From contig NZ_QXTF01000001.1 of NCBI RefSeq assembly GCF_003583725.1, positions 1,116,001-1,180,000 on the forward strand: DNA of 64,000 nucleotides. Direction: 5' to 3'. Position 1 is the first letter of the stretch; each line of letters begins with the position of its first letter. A model generated the notes under the pieces. It did not search any database and had not been told where the DNA came from. It was given only the letters and a program-made list of their open reading frames with translations. Below, one piece after another: positions 17,383-26,386 of the stretch. The DNA comes from Sphingomonas edaphi (GTDB lineage Bacteria; Pseudomonadota; Alphaproteobacteria; Sphingomonadales; Sphingomonadaceae). The translations under genes and the position numbers were made by a program.

Positions 17383-18137
17383 GGCGCGCGCTGCTCCTCT
17401 TCGGCCTAGCGCCGCTGCTGATGGCGCAGAGCCAGCCCAGGTTGGTGCCCGACATTTCTGCACGGTCGATCGAGATCCGCTACAGCTTTACCGGAGCCCA
17501 GCTGCTGCTGTTTGGCGCAATTCTCTATCCCGGCGGGCGAGTGCCCAGCCGGCCGGCCGACGTCATCGTCGTCTTGAAGGGTCCGGTGCAGCCCATCCTG
17601 TTACGCGAAAAGCAAAAGATCGCCGGCATCTGGATGAATGCGGACAGCAACCGCTTCAGCTCCGCGCCCAGCTTCTACGCGGTCGCCTCTTCGGAACCGG
17701 TGCGCAATCTGGTCGATGAACGCACGGCGGCTATCTACGAACTAGGCCTGCAGGACCTTCAGCTCTCCACCGGTGGCGGCGCGCTTCCGGAAAAAGAACG
17801 GCGCTTCGAGGCGGGGTTGCTCGACCTTCGCAAGCGTGAGGGGCTGTTCGCCGAATATCCGACCGGCGTCGAAATTAGCGAGGGCGTGCTTTACCGGGCA
17901 CGGATCTCAATCCCCAGCCAGGTTCCCGTCGGCACCTACACCGCCGAAACCTTTCTCGTTGCCGACGGCAAGGTAATCGCCGCTGCCACGCGCGAGATCG
18001 AGATCGGCAAGTCCGGCTTTGAGCGCTTCATTGCGCTGGCCGCCACGCGCCACAGTTTCCTTTACGGCTTGGCCGCCGTCATCCTGTCGCTCGGTCTCGG
18101 CTGGGCGGCCGCCATGGCCTTCCGCCGGCGCTCCTAA
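17379..18137 (+). CDS. TIGR02186 family membrane-anchored protein
   Basis: The 252-residue protein starts with GTG overlapping the TauE stop (GTGA) and has a signal peptide (cleavage near 'LLMAQSQP'). A beta-rich exported domain follows with 'IEIRYSFTGAQLLLFGAILY' and 'DVIVVLKGPVQPILLREKQK'. A C-terminal membrane helix ends in basic 'AFRRRS'. These match the alphaproteobacterial family PF09608/TIGR02186. The coupling suggests that it assists the TauE exporter from the periplasmic side. A longer frame with GTG at 17343 is rejected because the 12 added residues precede the signal peptide. Confidence 0.88.
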   Translation: MRRALLLFGLAPLLMAQSQPRLVPDISARSIEIRYSFTGAQLLLFGAILYPGGRVPSRPADVIVVLKGPVQPILLREKQKIAGIWMNADSNRFSSAPSFYAVASSEPVRNLVDERTAAIYELGLQDLQLSTGGGALPEKERRFEAGLLDLRKREGLFAEYPTGVEISEGVLYRARISIPSQVPVGTYTAETFLVADGKVIAAATREIEIGKSGFERFIALAATRHSFLYGLAAVILSLGLGWAAAMAFRRRS

Positions 18138-18205
18138 AGCCAATTTTAACCGAATTCGCTTATTCCGCCCCTGAAGACATTCACCGTCAAGGGGTGGCGT
18201 AAGCA

Positions 18206-19891
18206 ATGACCGATCAACCGAGCCTGAAGCAGTTTCTTGATGAACTGAACAATTATGCCGACACGGATGCACCGGCCGGCAATTCAGCGTCGGGTGCTGC
18301 GCTTCCGCCGATTGGCCAGGTGCTAGAAATCGCCGGTTCCGGTTCGCGCGTCGTTATGGATGCCGCACGCCTCCTCGAAATGCAGTCGAGTAGCGACCAT
18401 AGCGTTGCCATGTCCGGCCAGGTCGGTAGCCAGGTGAAGGTAAAGGTCGGCGACAACTGGCTCGTCGCCAACGTCCGCACGCTTCGCGCCGGCGACGAGG
18501 CCGGAACGGTCATCGCCAACGTCGACTTCCTTGGCGAAGGCAGCCAGCGGGGCGACGGCGGCCTGTCCAGCTTCCGCCGCGGTGTCACCCGTTATCCGAT
18601 CCCCGGCGCGACCGTCATGCCCGTCACCACCGACGACATGCGCGCCATCTTCGCCGCCAGCGATGAACCGCACGTCGAGATCGGCACCGTCTACCCGACC
18701 GAGGATATCCGCGGCACGCTCTACGTTGACCCGATGCTGTCGAAGCATTTTGCTATCCTGGGTTCGACCGGTACCGGTAAGTCGACCTCGGTCGCGCTGA
18801 TCCTGCACCGAATTTCGCAGCTGTCGCCCGAAGGTCATATCGTCATGATCGACCCGCACGGCGAATATTCGGCCGCGTTCAAAAGCTGCGGCGAGCTTTT
18901 CAACGTCGACAATCTCCAGCTGCCCTATTGGCTGCTGAACTTCGAAGAACATTGCGAAGTGATGCTGACCACCGATGGCGCGGAAAGGCAACGCGACGCT
19001 GACATCCTGGCCAAGTGCCTGCTCGCCGCGCGGACCAAGTCCAAGTCGTCGGAACAGTATGGCAAGGTGACGGTGGATTCGCCGATCCCCTACCTGCTGA
19101 CCGACCTCAACCAGATCCTGGTCGCGGAGATGGGCAAGCTGGACCGGGCCGGCGACACCACACCCTACCAGCGGCTGAAGAACAAGCTGGACGAGCTTCG
19201 CGCCGATCCGCGCTACACCTTCATGTTCTCCGGCATGCTTGTCAGTGACTCGATGGGCAGCTTTATCTCGAAGCTGTTTCGCCTGCCGAGCCACGGCCGC
19301 CCCATCTCGATTGTCGACGTGTCGGGCGTTCCGTCCGAAGTCACTAGCGTCGTCGTGTCGGTGCTCGCCCGGATGGTATTCGACTATGCTATCTGGTCGC
19401 GGACCGAGGCGCAGCGCCCGCTGCTGCTCGTCTGCGAAGAAGCGCACCGCTACGTCCCCAAAGATGAAAACAGCGGCGGCCAGGCCGTGCGCAAGATCTT
19501 GGAACGTATCGCCAAGGAAGGTCGTAAATACGGCGTGTCGCTGGGCCTCATTACGCAGCGCCCGTCCGACCTTGCCGAAGGCGTTCTGTCGCAGTGCGGT
19601 ACCATCATCTCGATGCGCTTGAACAACGACCGCGACCAAGCGTGCGTCCGTGCCGCCATGCCGGAAGGCGCGCGCGGCTTCCTCGACGCCATTCCGGCGC
19701 TTCGCAACCGCGAGTGCATCGTCTGCGGCGAAGGCGTTGCTATTCCGATTCGCGTCCGCTTCGACGACCTGGAGCCTGAAAAACGTCCGGCCTCGTCTGA
19801 TCCCAGCTTCGCCGCCGCCTGGCGGGAAACCGGTGATGAAGAGGGAATCATCTCGCGGACTGTGAAGCGGTGGCGCGGACACGGCAGATAG
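18206..19891 (+). CDS. HerA-like ATPase (DUF87 family)
   Basis: The 561-residue protein has an N-terminal beta-barrel-like region (residues 35-130, HAS-barrel style). A RecA/FtsK-type ATPase follows, with Walker A 'GSTGTGKST' at about 186-194, 'HIVMIDPHGEYS' shortly after, Walker B 'LLLVCEEAHRYVP' near 410, and the arginine-finger-like stretch 'GLITQRPSDLAEGVLSQCGT'. HerA ATPases form hexameric DNA translocases, usually with a NurA nuclease. No NurA gene is next to it. It stands alone on the plus strand with a hairpin after its stop. Confidence 0.88.
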   Translation: MTDQPSLKQFLDELNNYADTDAPAGNSASGAALPPIGQVLEIAGSGSRVVMDAARLLEMQSSSDHSVAMSGQVGSQVKVKVGDNWLVANVRTLRAGDEAGTVIANVDFLGEGSQRGDGGLSSFRRGVTRYPIPGATVMPVTTDDMRAIFAASDEPHVEIGTVYPTEDIRGTLYVDPMLSKHFAILGSTGTGKSTSVALILHRISQLSPEGHIVMIDPHGEYSAAFKSCGELFNVDNLQLPYWLLNFEEHCEVMLTTDGAERQRDADILAKCLLAARTKSKSSEQYGKVTVDSPIPYLLTDLNQILVAEMGKLDRAGDTTPYQRLKNKLDELRADPRYTFMFSGMLVSDSMGSFISKLFRLPSHGRPISIVDVSGVPSEVTSVVVSVLARMVFDYAIWSRTEAQRPLLLVCEEAHRYVPKDENSGGQAVRKILERIAKEGRKYGVSLGLITQRPSDLAEGVLSQCGTIISMRLNNDRDQACVRAAMPEGARGFLDAIPALRNRECIVCGEGVAIPIRVRFDDLEPEKRPASSDPSFAAAWRETGDEEGIISRTVKRWRGHGR

Positions 19892-19910
19892 TTTGTCTGT
19901 GACGTAAAGT

Positions 19911-19944
19911 AAGGGCCTCGCTCCCGCGTGGGGGCGACGCCCTT
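19911..19944. terminator. Bidirectional hairpin terminator between convergent genes
   Basis: AAGGGC and GCCCTT flank an inner stem CGCTCCC / GGGGGCG (one wobble) with a GCGT loop. It lies 20 bases after the HerA stop and 14 bases after the stop of the convergent response regulator. There is no long T-run on either side, so the strength of termination is uncertain. Confidence 0.6.
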
Positions 19945-19958
19945 GCAACTGATCGCCG

Positions 19959-20330
19959 CTAAATCCGCGCCAAAATGTTCCGAAGGTCCTGCGAGGTCAG
20001 CGGCTTCTGGAAGCAGCCGACGCAGTCGAGCCCGTGATGCTTGGCCAACACGCCGGACGCTTCGACCACCGGCGCATCGCAGCCGGACACGATCATCAGT
20101 TTCCCGTCGTATTTTCGCGCTTTCAAATAACGCAACATCTCCACGCCGTCGCACCCGGGCATTGCAAGGTCGAGCGCGATGGCATCGGGGTGATGGTGAT
20201 CCAGTGCCCGCTCAAATTCTTCGGGAGTGGTGACGGACACAGCTTTCCAGCCGGCATCCTCCGCGACGGTCGTCATGAACTCGGCAAGCAGAGGCTGATC
20301 TTCGACTACCAGCAAAGTGTCACCGCGCAT
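19959..20330 (-). CDS. Single-domain response regulator
   Basis: The 123-residue protein is a bare CheY-like receiver. The acidic pair is Glu10-Asp11, the phospho-acceptor is Asp54 ('IALDLAMPG'), the switch Ser is Ser82, and the conserved Lys is Lys109 ('FQKPLT'). No output domain is present, so it must act by protein contact or as a phosphorelay intermediate. Three Cys in the C-terminal third ('SGC', 'LDCVGC') are unusual. The start at 20330 has GGAG nine bases before it; ATG at 20345 is an alternative. No histidine kinase is nearby. Confidence 0.85.
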   Translation of the reverse strand: MRGDTLLVVEDQPLLAEFMTTVAEDAGWKAVSVTTPEEFERALDHHHPDAIALDLAMPGCDGVEMLRYLKARKYDGKLMIVSGCDAPVVEASGVLAKHHGLDCVGCFQKPLTSQDLRNILARI

Positions 20331-20456
20331 CGGCAACCGCTCCATCACGTTTCGCGATGGAGACAATGAGTGGTCGAGCGATTTCGTTCCCGCACTTATC
20401 GCTACGGGCTTGTTTCGGCACAGGATAGTTGCACGCCCGCTACAGGAAGCCGCGCG

Positions 20457-20771
20457 CTATTCAGAGTGCGTCGGATTGCACAAATTGCCAGGGAACGGCC
20501 CTTGACGGGCGTCCGGATTGCTCGGGCTATCGAACCAATCATACTGCGCAAAGAACGACCTGTAAGACTGGGTCCGGCCACCCGGGTCGATCTGGACAAA
20601 GACGTCCGGCGCGACCTCGATCCAGAAACCGTCGGGCGTATCGTTATAGCCGGAGAACGAGCATTCCGACTGTCCCCGGTTGTTCACTTCCCTGCAGTTG
20701 CCTGTGATTTCGCCAGCAGGCGCGGGAAACGCCAGCGTCGCGGCTAGCAGGCATCCGATGAAGACTCGCAT
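20457..20771 (-). CDS. Small secreted protein of unknown function
   Basis: The 104-residue product has a signal peptide (MRVFIGCLLAATLAF, cleavage after 'APAG') and an exported domain with three Cys ('GNCREV', 'SECSFSG', 'NLCNP') and many aromatics. The ATG has AGGAG four bases upstream. It is divergent from the winged-helix membrane regulator, so it is a possible target of it. No family was recognised. Confidence 0.7.
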   Translation of the reverse strand: MRVFIGCLLAATLAFPAPAGEITGNCREVNNRGQSECSFSGYNDTPDGFWIEVAPDVFVQIDPGGRTQSYRSFFAQYDWFDSPSNPDARQGPFPGNLCNPTHSE

Positions 20772-20938
20772 ATTCTCCTACTTGATCTTGACTGTCAGCA
20801 AACGCTTCCTGCCCGCTGGAGTCGCCGATCTGGCCAATATCATGGGTAGAGACCCGGGTTGAGCTAACGAAGGTTACGCCAAGCCTTGAATTGCCCGGCC
20901 TACCCGTCATTCTGCACCTCTCCGAGAGGCGTGGGAAT

Positions 20939-22000
20939 TTGGCGTTGCAGCAATACCGGTTTGAAGCCTTCACGCTGGACACGGCCAACCGAGAATTGGC
21001 TCGCGACGGCCGACGGGTCGAATTAAGTGCCCGTTATTTCGACGCGCTGGCTCTGATGGTCAGCCAGCCGCAGACACTGATGACCAAGGCCCGCCTCCTG
21101 GACGAAGTCTGGAACGGCGTACCTGTCACGGACGAAGCGCTGACCCAGTGCATCCGCACACTGCGCCGCGCCCTCGGCGATAGCGCCACGTCGCCGCGTT
21201 TCATCGAAACAGTTCCGAAGCATGGCTATCGCTTCATCGGGCAGGTCGACGGAACGGAAAGCCCGGTTCCGCTTGCCCTCTCGGCGCACCGCGGCCTGCC
21301 ACGACCTATGCTGGTCGGCGCCGCAGGAACCATCGGCGGGGGCCTGGCGGGCGTACTCGGCGGAATTATCTACGGCTTCCTCGCGGCGTCCCAGCCGCTG
21401 CAAGCGGGGCTTGGCGGGGCGTCGGTCCTCCTCGTACTCATTGCACTGACAACCTTGGTTGGGCTGATCGGCGGGGCGGGCGTGTCCTTCGGCATCGCCG
21501 CCGCGGACTCTCTGCGTAGTTCTGCCCCTGCCAGCATTGCGGGCGGCGCGGTCGGCGGCTTGCTGGTCGGCGCCATCGTTAAGCTGCTCGGGCTGGACGC
21601 GTTCAGCCTTCTCCTTGGCCAGTCACCCGGGAATATCACCGGCGCATACGAAGGCGCGTTGCTCGGCGCAGCCGCAGGGATCGGGGCATGGCTGGCGGGT
21701 CGCTGGCGAGCACAGCGCCTGCGTCGCAGCGTCGCTGCGTCAGCCGCCGTCGGCGCGACAACCGGCCTTCTCATCATCCTGACCGGCGGACGGCTAATGG
21801 CCGGGAGTCTCGATCTCTTGTCGGGCCAGTTTCCTGCATCGCGTTTGCGCTTCGATCATCTCGGCCGGCTGCTTGGCGATGATGGTTTCGGCCCATGGGT
21901 ACACGCCATCAGCGGCGCGCTGGAAGGCATGTTGTTCATTGCGTTCGTCGCCGCCGCCATCGGACTCGCGCGGCGACAGCTGTCGGACGGTTCGTCTTAG
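20939..22000 (+). CDS. Winged-helix regulator fused to polytopic membrane domain
   Basis: Residues about 5-100 form an OmpR/CadC-type winged helix, with 'DTANRELARDGRRVELSARY', 'LMTKARLLDEVW', 'DEALTQCIRTLRRALGD' and 'FIETVPKHGYRFIGQV'. The remaining 250 residues contain roughly six or seven Gly/Ala-rich hydrophobic helices with several GGxxGG patterns and a short C-terminal tail. CadC-like proteins normally have one membrane helix and a periplasmic sensor, so a polytopic sensor is unusual. No ATG fits the N-terminus. TTG at 20939, eight bases after GAGAGG, is the best start, while TTG at 20891 is the longest possible. It overlaps the convergent M23 gene by four bases. Confidence 0.75.
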   Translation: MALQQYRFEAFTLDTANRELARDGRRVELSARYFDALALMVSQPQTLMTKARLLDEVWNGVPVTDEALTQCIRTLRRALGDSATSPRFIETVPKHGYRFIGQVDGTESPVPLALSAHRGLPRPMLVGAAGTIGGGLAGVLGGIIYGFLAASQPLQAGLGGASVLLVLIALTTLVGLIGGAGVSFGIAAADSLRSSAPASIAGGAVGGLLVGAIVKLLGLDAFSLLLGQSPGNITGAYEGALLGAAAGIGAWLAGRWRAQRLRRSVAASAAVGATTGLLIILTGGRLMAGSLDLLSGQFPASRLRFDHLGRLLGDDGFGPWVHAISGALEGMLFIAFVAAAIGLARRQLSDGSS

Positions 22001-23481
22001 CTTCTCCCGCCAATCGCCATCAGCTGAGCCAGCCGCGCTTTGAACTTGCCCAGCTCTGCTCCGCCGAGCGCAGTCTGGCTAGCGAACTTCACGCCCATCG
22101 GATTGATCGCGACACCATTGCGATGCACCTCGTAATGAAGGTGCGGACCGGTCGACAGGCCGCTTGACCCGACATAGCCGATGACCTGTCCCTGCCGAAT
22201 AATGCTGCCTGGTTCGACGATGATCCGGCTCATGTGGCTATAGCTTGTCGCCAATCCGCCACCATGCGCCAACCGGACCTGCCGACCATAGCCGCCTGCC
22301 CAGCCAGCGCGGCTGACCTGCCCGTCGGCGGCGGCCACGATTGGCTGGCCATAATGGGCGCCGAAATCAATTCCGCGATGCATTCTGGCGAAGCGCAGGA
22401 TTGGGTGGACCCGAAGACCGAAGCTTGACGTGATCCGCGCCGCGACCGGCCAGGCCATGGTCGCGACCTGCCGCCCGGCGCCGTTGACGTCCATCCAGTC
22501 TGTTCGGCCGTTCAACGTCCACTTTATCAGCCTGACCGGCTTTCCGGCCGCCCGGTCGATCGCGGCGTAGAGCAGCGGCCCCGCCTGACTTTCGCCCGTT
22601 GCAGCCCGGCGGTTAGCGATAATCAGGTCGAACTGGTCGTTCGGCGCGACCTCGCTGCCGACATCGATCTGCGTCGCGAGTGCACGAAGATATTCGCTTG
22701 CCGAGGCCGACGGAACGCCCGCCGCCCGCAGCGCCCAGTAGAGTCCGTCACCAACGCGCCCTCTAACCCGCAGAGGTGTCGAATCCACCGCGATCCGGCT
22801 GGCGGAAATCGTCAATGCGTCTCCCGAGCGGCTGACGAAAAGGTTAAGATCGAGTCCGGCCCGAAGCGCGATGCGCTCGATCGGGCGGACGCCGTTAGGG
22901 CTCCGTCTTCCTAGCCGGATCGAGAGGCTTGTACCGGGCGAGACCTTGCCCCCTGCGGCGGACATGATCATCCGCGCCGCCTGTCCCGCTTCGACGTAGC
23001 TTGCGCCCGCGCGCGCCAGCAGCTGGTCGACCGTGTCGCCACTACCCAGTCGGGCAAACAAGTCGATACTCGGCCGGTCCGGCGCTACCGCCAGCGGTTC
23101 CACCAGGGAGTTGGCGGCCATGCGCCCTCCTGTCCCCGATCCAGCACTCGTCGGTTCAATGGCCAGTTCGCGAAACTGATCCGCCTCAGCGCCGCCTACG
23201 AAACTAGTCCCGGTGGCAGGCAGGGGTTCGAATGGTGCGGGCGCAAGCACCGCGACGAGGGCGCACAGGAAACTAAGCGTCGCGACGCCGCCCCACCAGC
23301 GTTTGGACAGCGGCTCTTCGGCCAGGTCGACGACAAGGTCGATATCGCGCAGCTTCTTCCGGCGGCGGCCGAACCTTGCGACATGCGGCCCGGCAACGGC
23401 CGTTGCCTCGGCGTTTCGCCACTGTGCGCGCATGTCGAGCAAGAAAAGCCGTCCTTCGTTCCCGGTCTCTCCCGCCATCAT
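21997..23481 (-). CDS. M23-family murein endopeptidase, membrane-anchored
   Basis: The 494-residue protein has a cytoplasmic N-terminus (about 65 residues), one membrane helix ('VATLSFLCALVAVLA'), a linker, and a periplasmic LysM/OapA-like middle. The C-terminal M23 (LytM) domain follows. Catalytic residues are visible: His and Asp in 'RMHRGIDFGAHYG', and the HxH motif in 'GPHLHYEVHRNG'. All zinc ligands look intact, so the enzyme is probably active against peptidoglycan cross-links. The gene has no operon partner and is divergent from the helicase gene. Confidence 0.9.
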   Translation of the reverse strand: MMAGETGNEGRLFLLDMRAQWRNAEATAVAGPHVARFGRRRKKLRDIDLVVDLAEEPLSKRWWGGVATLSFLCALVAVLAPAPFEPLPATGTSFVGGAEADQFRELAIEPTSAGSGTGGRMAANSLVEPLAVAPDRPSIDLFARLGSGDTVDQLLARAGASYVEAGQAARMIMSAAGGKVSPGTSLSIRLGRRSPNGVRPIERIALRAGLDLNLFVSRSGDALTISASRIAVDSTPLRVRGRVGDGLYWALRAAGVPSASASEYLRALATQIDVGSEVAPNDQFDLIIANRRAATGESQAGPLLYAAIDRAAGKPVRLIKWTLNGRTDWMDVNGAGRQVATMAWPVAARITSSFGLRVHPILRFARMHRGIDFGAHYGQPIVAAADGQVSRAGWAGGYGRQVRLAHGGGLATSYSHMSRIIVEPGSIIRQGQVIGYVGSSGLSTGPHLHYEVHRNGVAINPMGVKFASQTALGGAELGKFKARLAQLMAIGGRS

Positions 23482-23561
23482 GGTTAAAAAGGGTTAAAGT
23501 CCCCTAAACATCGGACACTTAAGCGCTTGCGCTTCCGCGCGCGCGTGCCAAGATTGCTGTT

Positions 23562-26081
23562 ATGCCCGCCCCTGGTGACGGCCTTCTCCGGGCCATTCTC
23601 GGCCCGACCAATACCGGCAAGACCTACTTGGCGATTGAGCGGATGTGCGCCCATTCGTCTGGCGTCATCGGGTTTCCGCTCCGGCTGCTCGCCCGCGAAG
23701 TCTATGATCGCGTGGTCCAGATCAAGGGCGCCAACCAAGTCGCGCTGATCACTGGGGAGGAGCGCATCGTCCCGCAGGGCGCGCGCTATTTCCTGACGAC
23801 CGCCGAATCCATGCCAATCAAGGGCTGGGCCGAACATCCCGACGATAGTGGCCGCGACTTCGCCTTCGCGGCGATCGATGAGGCTCAGCTCGGCATCGAT
23901 CCGGAGCGCGGTCATGTCTTTACCGACCGCATGTTGCGCGCGCGGGGCCGGGAGGAAACGCTGATCCTCGGCTCCGACACGCTGAGGCCACTCATTCGCA
24001 AATTGCTGCCCGACGCGGAAATCGTCAGCCGGCCCCGCTTTTCAACACTACGCTACGCCGGCGCGACCAAGCTGTCCCGCCTGCCACCACGCTCCGCCAT
24101 CGTCGCGTTCAGCGCGGAGCAGGTCTATGCACTTGCCGAGATGCTGCGCCGCTTCAAGGGCGGGGCCGCCGTTGTCATGGGTGCTCTGTCCCCGGCCACC
24201 CGCAACGCTCAGGTCGCAATGTTCCAGCGCGGCGAGGTGGATCATCTCGTTGCTACCGACGCGATCGGCATGGGCCTCAACATGGACGTGACGCACGTTG
24301 CTTTCGCTGGCCTCGAAAAGTTCGACGGCCGGCGCGACCGACGCCTGACCATTTCCGAGATGGCGCAGATTGCGGGGCGCGCCGGCCGCCACCAGCGCGA
24401 CGGCAGCTTCGGCACGCTCGGCCTCGGCGGCGACAGCGCGCCGGAGTTTAGCGAAGAAGAAATCAACGCGATCGAAGAGCATCGCTTCCGCCCGCTCGAT
24501 TCACTCTATTGGCGAAACTCCGACCTTGATTTCACCTCCGTAGCCGACCTCATTCGCAGCCTCGAAATTCGGAGCGAAGACCCCCTCCTGCGAAGCGCGC
24601 CGCTGGCAATCGATCTCGCGGTGTTGAAGCTGATCGCGGAGGATCCCGCGATCGCCGCCACGCGCGGCGTCAAGGCGCGGCGGCTTTGGGCGGTCTGTGG
24701 TCTTCCCGACTTCCGCAAGGTCGGGCCGATGCACCACGCGCGCATGGTTCGCCGCCTCTACGGCTACATCAGCGAGGGAGGCCATATCCCGCACGAGTGG
24801 TTCGCGGCCGAAGTCACGCGCCTCGACCGGGTGGAGGGCGATATCGAGGCGCTAGCCGACCGGCTCGCTGGTATCCGCAGTTGGGCCTATATCGCGCAGC
24901 GCGCAGACTGGCTCGCCGATCCCGCCAAATGGGCCGCTCGTACCCGCGCAGTAGAGGGCCGGCTGAGCGATGCACTTCACGAACGGCTGACCCAACGCTT
25001 TGTCGACCGGCGTACTGCAGTCCTGGTCCGAGACATTGGCGCGCGCGGTGCGGACGCCCTGCCCGTCACCGTCGCGGCCGACGGCGAGGTCAGCGTGGGA
25101 CCGGAGCCGATTGGCCATTTGGCAGGCTTTGAATTTCGCGTCGATCCCTCAGCTCGCCACGCCGACAAGCGCCTGCTGCTCGCTGCCGCCGAGCGGCGCC
25201 TCGGTGACGAATTGGACCGCCGCGCCGCTGCCCTGTGCGATGCGCCTGACACCGATTTCCAGTTGGTCGAGGAGGCCGGCAGCCTCGGCATCGGCTGGAA
25301 CGAGCATGTCCTTGCCCGGCTGGCGCCCGGACGGTCCTTGATGGAGCCGGCGGTTCGCACTGCACGGCCGCTCGATCGGCTGTCCGCGACGCGCCGCGCC
25401 ACACTGCGGGCGCGGCTCGAGCGCTGGATCGAAAGCCAGGTCGCTCGCCATTTGCCTGCCCTTAAGACTTTGGCGGTCACGGCCATCGATCCGGCCGCCA
25501 GCCCTGGCGTCCGCGCGCTCGCTGCCATGCTAGTCGACGCCGGCGGAATCCTTCCGCGCCGGACCATGGCGGCGCAATTGGCGGCTCTCGACAAGGTCGA
25601 CCGACACACGCTGCACCGTCTTCGCGTCCGGCTCGGCGCGCTTGATATTTATGTCCAGTCGCTGCTCAAGCCCGCAGCCCAGCAGTGGCGTGGCGCGTTG
25701 CTCGCGGTTCGCGCCGGGGCCGCAATGCCGCGCCTGCCCGAGGCGTCCGCCGCCACGCTAGACGGATCGGCGGACCCGCGTGGCGCGGCACTCGCTTTCC
25801 GCCGATTGGGCGCGACCTGGCTCCGCATCGACCTTGCCGATCGGCTGGCGTCGCATGCGCACCAGGTGCGTCAACATGGCGGCAGCGACCCTGTCGATGC
25901 GGCGCTTGCGACCAGCCTGGGTCTCGACGAGCCGACCATCCGCCACCTGATGGCCGAAATTGGCTTCGTTCCATCGGGCGAGGCCTGGACTTGGCGCGGC
26001 CAGCGCCGGCCGCGCCGCCGCGCGCCACAGGGACCAAAACCAGGCAACGCTTTTGCAGCATTGGCAGGTCTCAAGCGTTAA
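23562..26081 (+). CDS. Suv3-like superfamily 2 RNA helicase
   Basis: The 839-residue protein begins with a SUV3-type motor. Walker A is 'GPTNTGKT' (residues 14-21), motif II is 'AIDEAQLGID', and motif III and later elements include 'IVAFSAEQVYALAE', 'ATDAIGMGLNMDVTHVAFAG' and 'MAQIAGRAGRHQRDG'. The long C-terminal half is Arg/Ala-rich. Mitochondrial Suv3 works with an RNA-degradation partner, and the alphaproteobacterial homologue is thought to be its ancestor. The adjacent S4 RNA-binding gene and fdxA form a gene order known in alphaproteobacteria. The downstream gene starts seven bases after the stop. Confidence 0.88.
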   Translation: MPAPGDGLLRAILGPTNTGKTYLAIERMCAHSSGVIGFPLRLLAREVYDRVVQIKGANQVALITGEERIVPQGARYFLTTAESMPIKGWAEHPDDSGRDFAFAAIDEAQLGIDPERGHVFTDRMLRARGREETLILGSDTLRPLIRKLLPDAEIVSRPRFSTLRYAGATKLSRLPPRSAIVAFSAEQVYALAEMLRRFKGGAAVVMGALSPATRNAQVAMFQRGEVDHLVATDAIGMGLNMDVTHVAFAGLEKFDGRRDRRLTISEMAQIAGRAGRHQRDGSFGTLGLGGDSAPEFSEEEINAIEEHRFRPLDSLYWRNSDLDFTSVADLIRSLEIRSEDPLLRSAPLAIDLAVLKLIAEDPAIAATRGVKARRLWAVCGLPDFRKVGPMHHARMVRRLYGYISEGGHIPHEWFAAEVTRLDRVEGDIEALADRLAGIRSWAYIAQRADWLADPAKWAARTRAVEGRLSDALHERLTQRFVDRRTAVLVRDIGARGADALPVTVAADGEVSVGPEPIGHLAGFEFRVDPSARHADKRLLLAAAERRLGDELDRRAAALCDAPDTDFQLVEEAGSLGIGWNEHVLARLAPGRSLMEPAVRTARPLDRLSATRRATLRARLERWIESQVARHLPALKTLAVTAIDPAASPGVRALAAMLVDAGGILPRRTMAAQLAALDKVDRHTLHRLRVRLGALDIYVQSLLKPAAQQWRGALLAVRAGAAMPRLPEASAATLDGSADPRGAALAFRRLGATWLRIDLADRLASHAHQVRQHGGSDPVDAALATSLGLDEPTIRHLMAEIGFVPSGEAWTWRGQRRPRRRAPQGPKPGNAFAALAGLKR

Positions 26082-26087
26082 TCGCCG

Positions 26088-26354
26088 GTGCGTCTCGACC
26101 GCTACCTATTCTTCATTCGGCTGTTGAAAAGCCGCAGCCTCGCCCAAGCGCTGATCGACGAGGGGCATGTGAGGCTGGACGGGCGGCGCGTCGCCAAGAC
26201 GGCCGAGGATGTGCGTGTCGGCAACATCATTGCCATGCCTCTTCACGGTACGGTTCGCGTCATTCGAGTGCTGGCCATTCCGGCCCGTCGGGGTCCGCCG
26301 GCTGAAGCGCGCGCTCATTATGAGGAGATTGACGCGGGCAGCGCCGCGACTTAG
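26088..26354 (+). CDS. S4-domain RNA-binding protein (Hsp15-like)
   Basis: The 88-residue protein starts with GTG and is almost entirely an S4 domain: '[20 protein letters not shown]', then '[20 protein letters not shown]' and a basic end. Hsp15-like S4 proteins bind stalled 50S subunits or structured RNA. It follows the Suv3-like helicase by six bases, so the two are probably co-transcribed and may act on the same RNAs. The length is typical for the short form. Confidence 0.9.
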   Translation: MRLDRYLFFIRLLKSRSLAQALIDEGHVRLDGRRVAKTAEDVRVGNIIAMPLHGTVRVIRVLAIPARRGPPAEARAHYEEIDAGSAAT

Positions 26355-26386
26355 CGACTGCTCAAGTTCAAGGGAGCCAATACGCC

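Noticed and set aside
18323-19948. 541-codon minus-strand ORF
   Set aside because: It is a shadow of the HerA-like ATPase on the opposite strand; it has no domain and its product is unusually rich in Arg, His and Asp.
23484-23915. 143-codon minus-strand ORF opposite the helicase start
   Set aside because: It runs antisense through the Walker A region of the helicase, which is clearly coding on the plus strand, and has no recognisable product.
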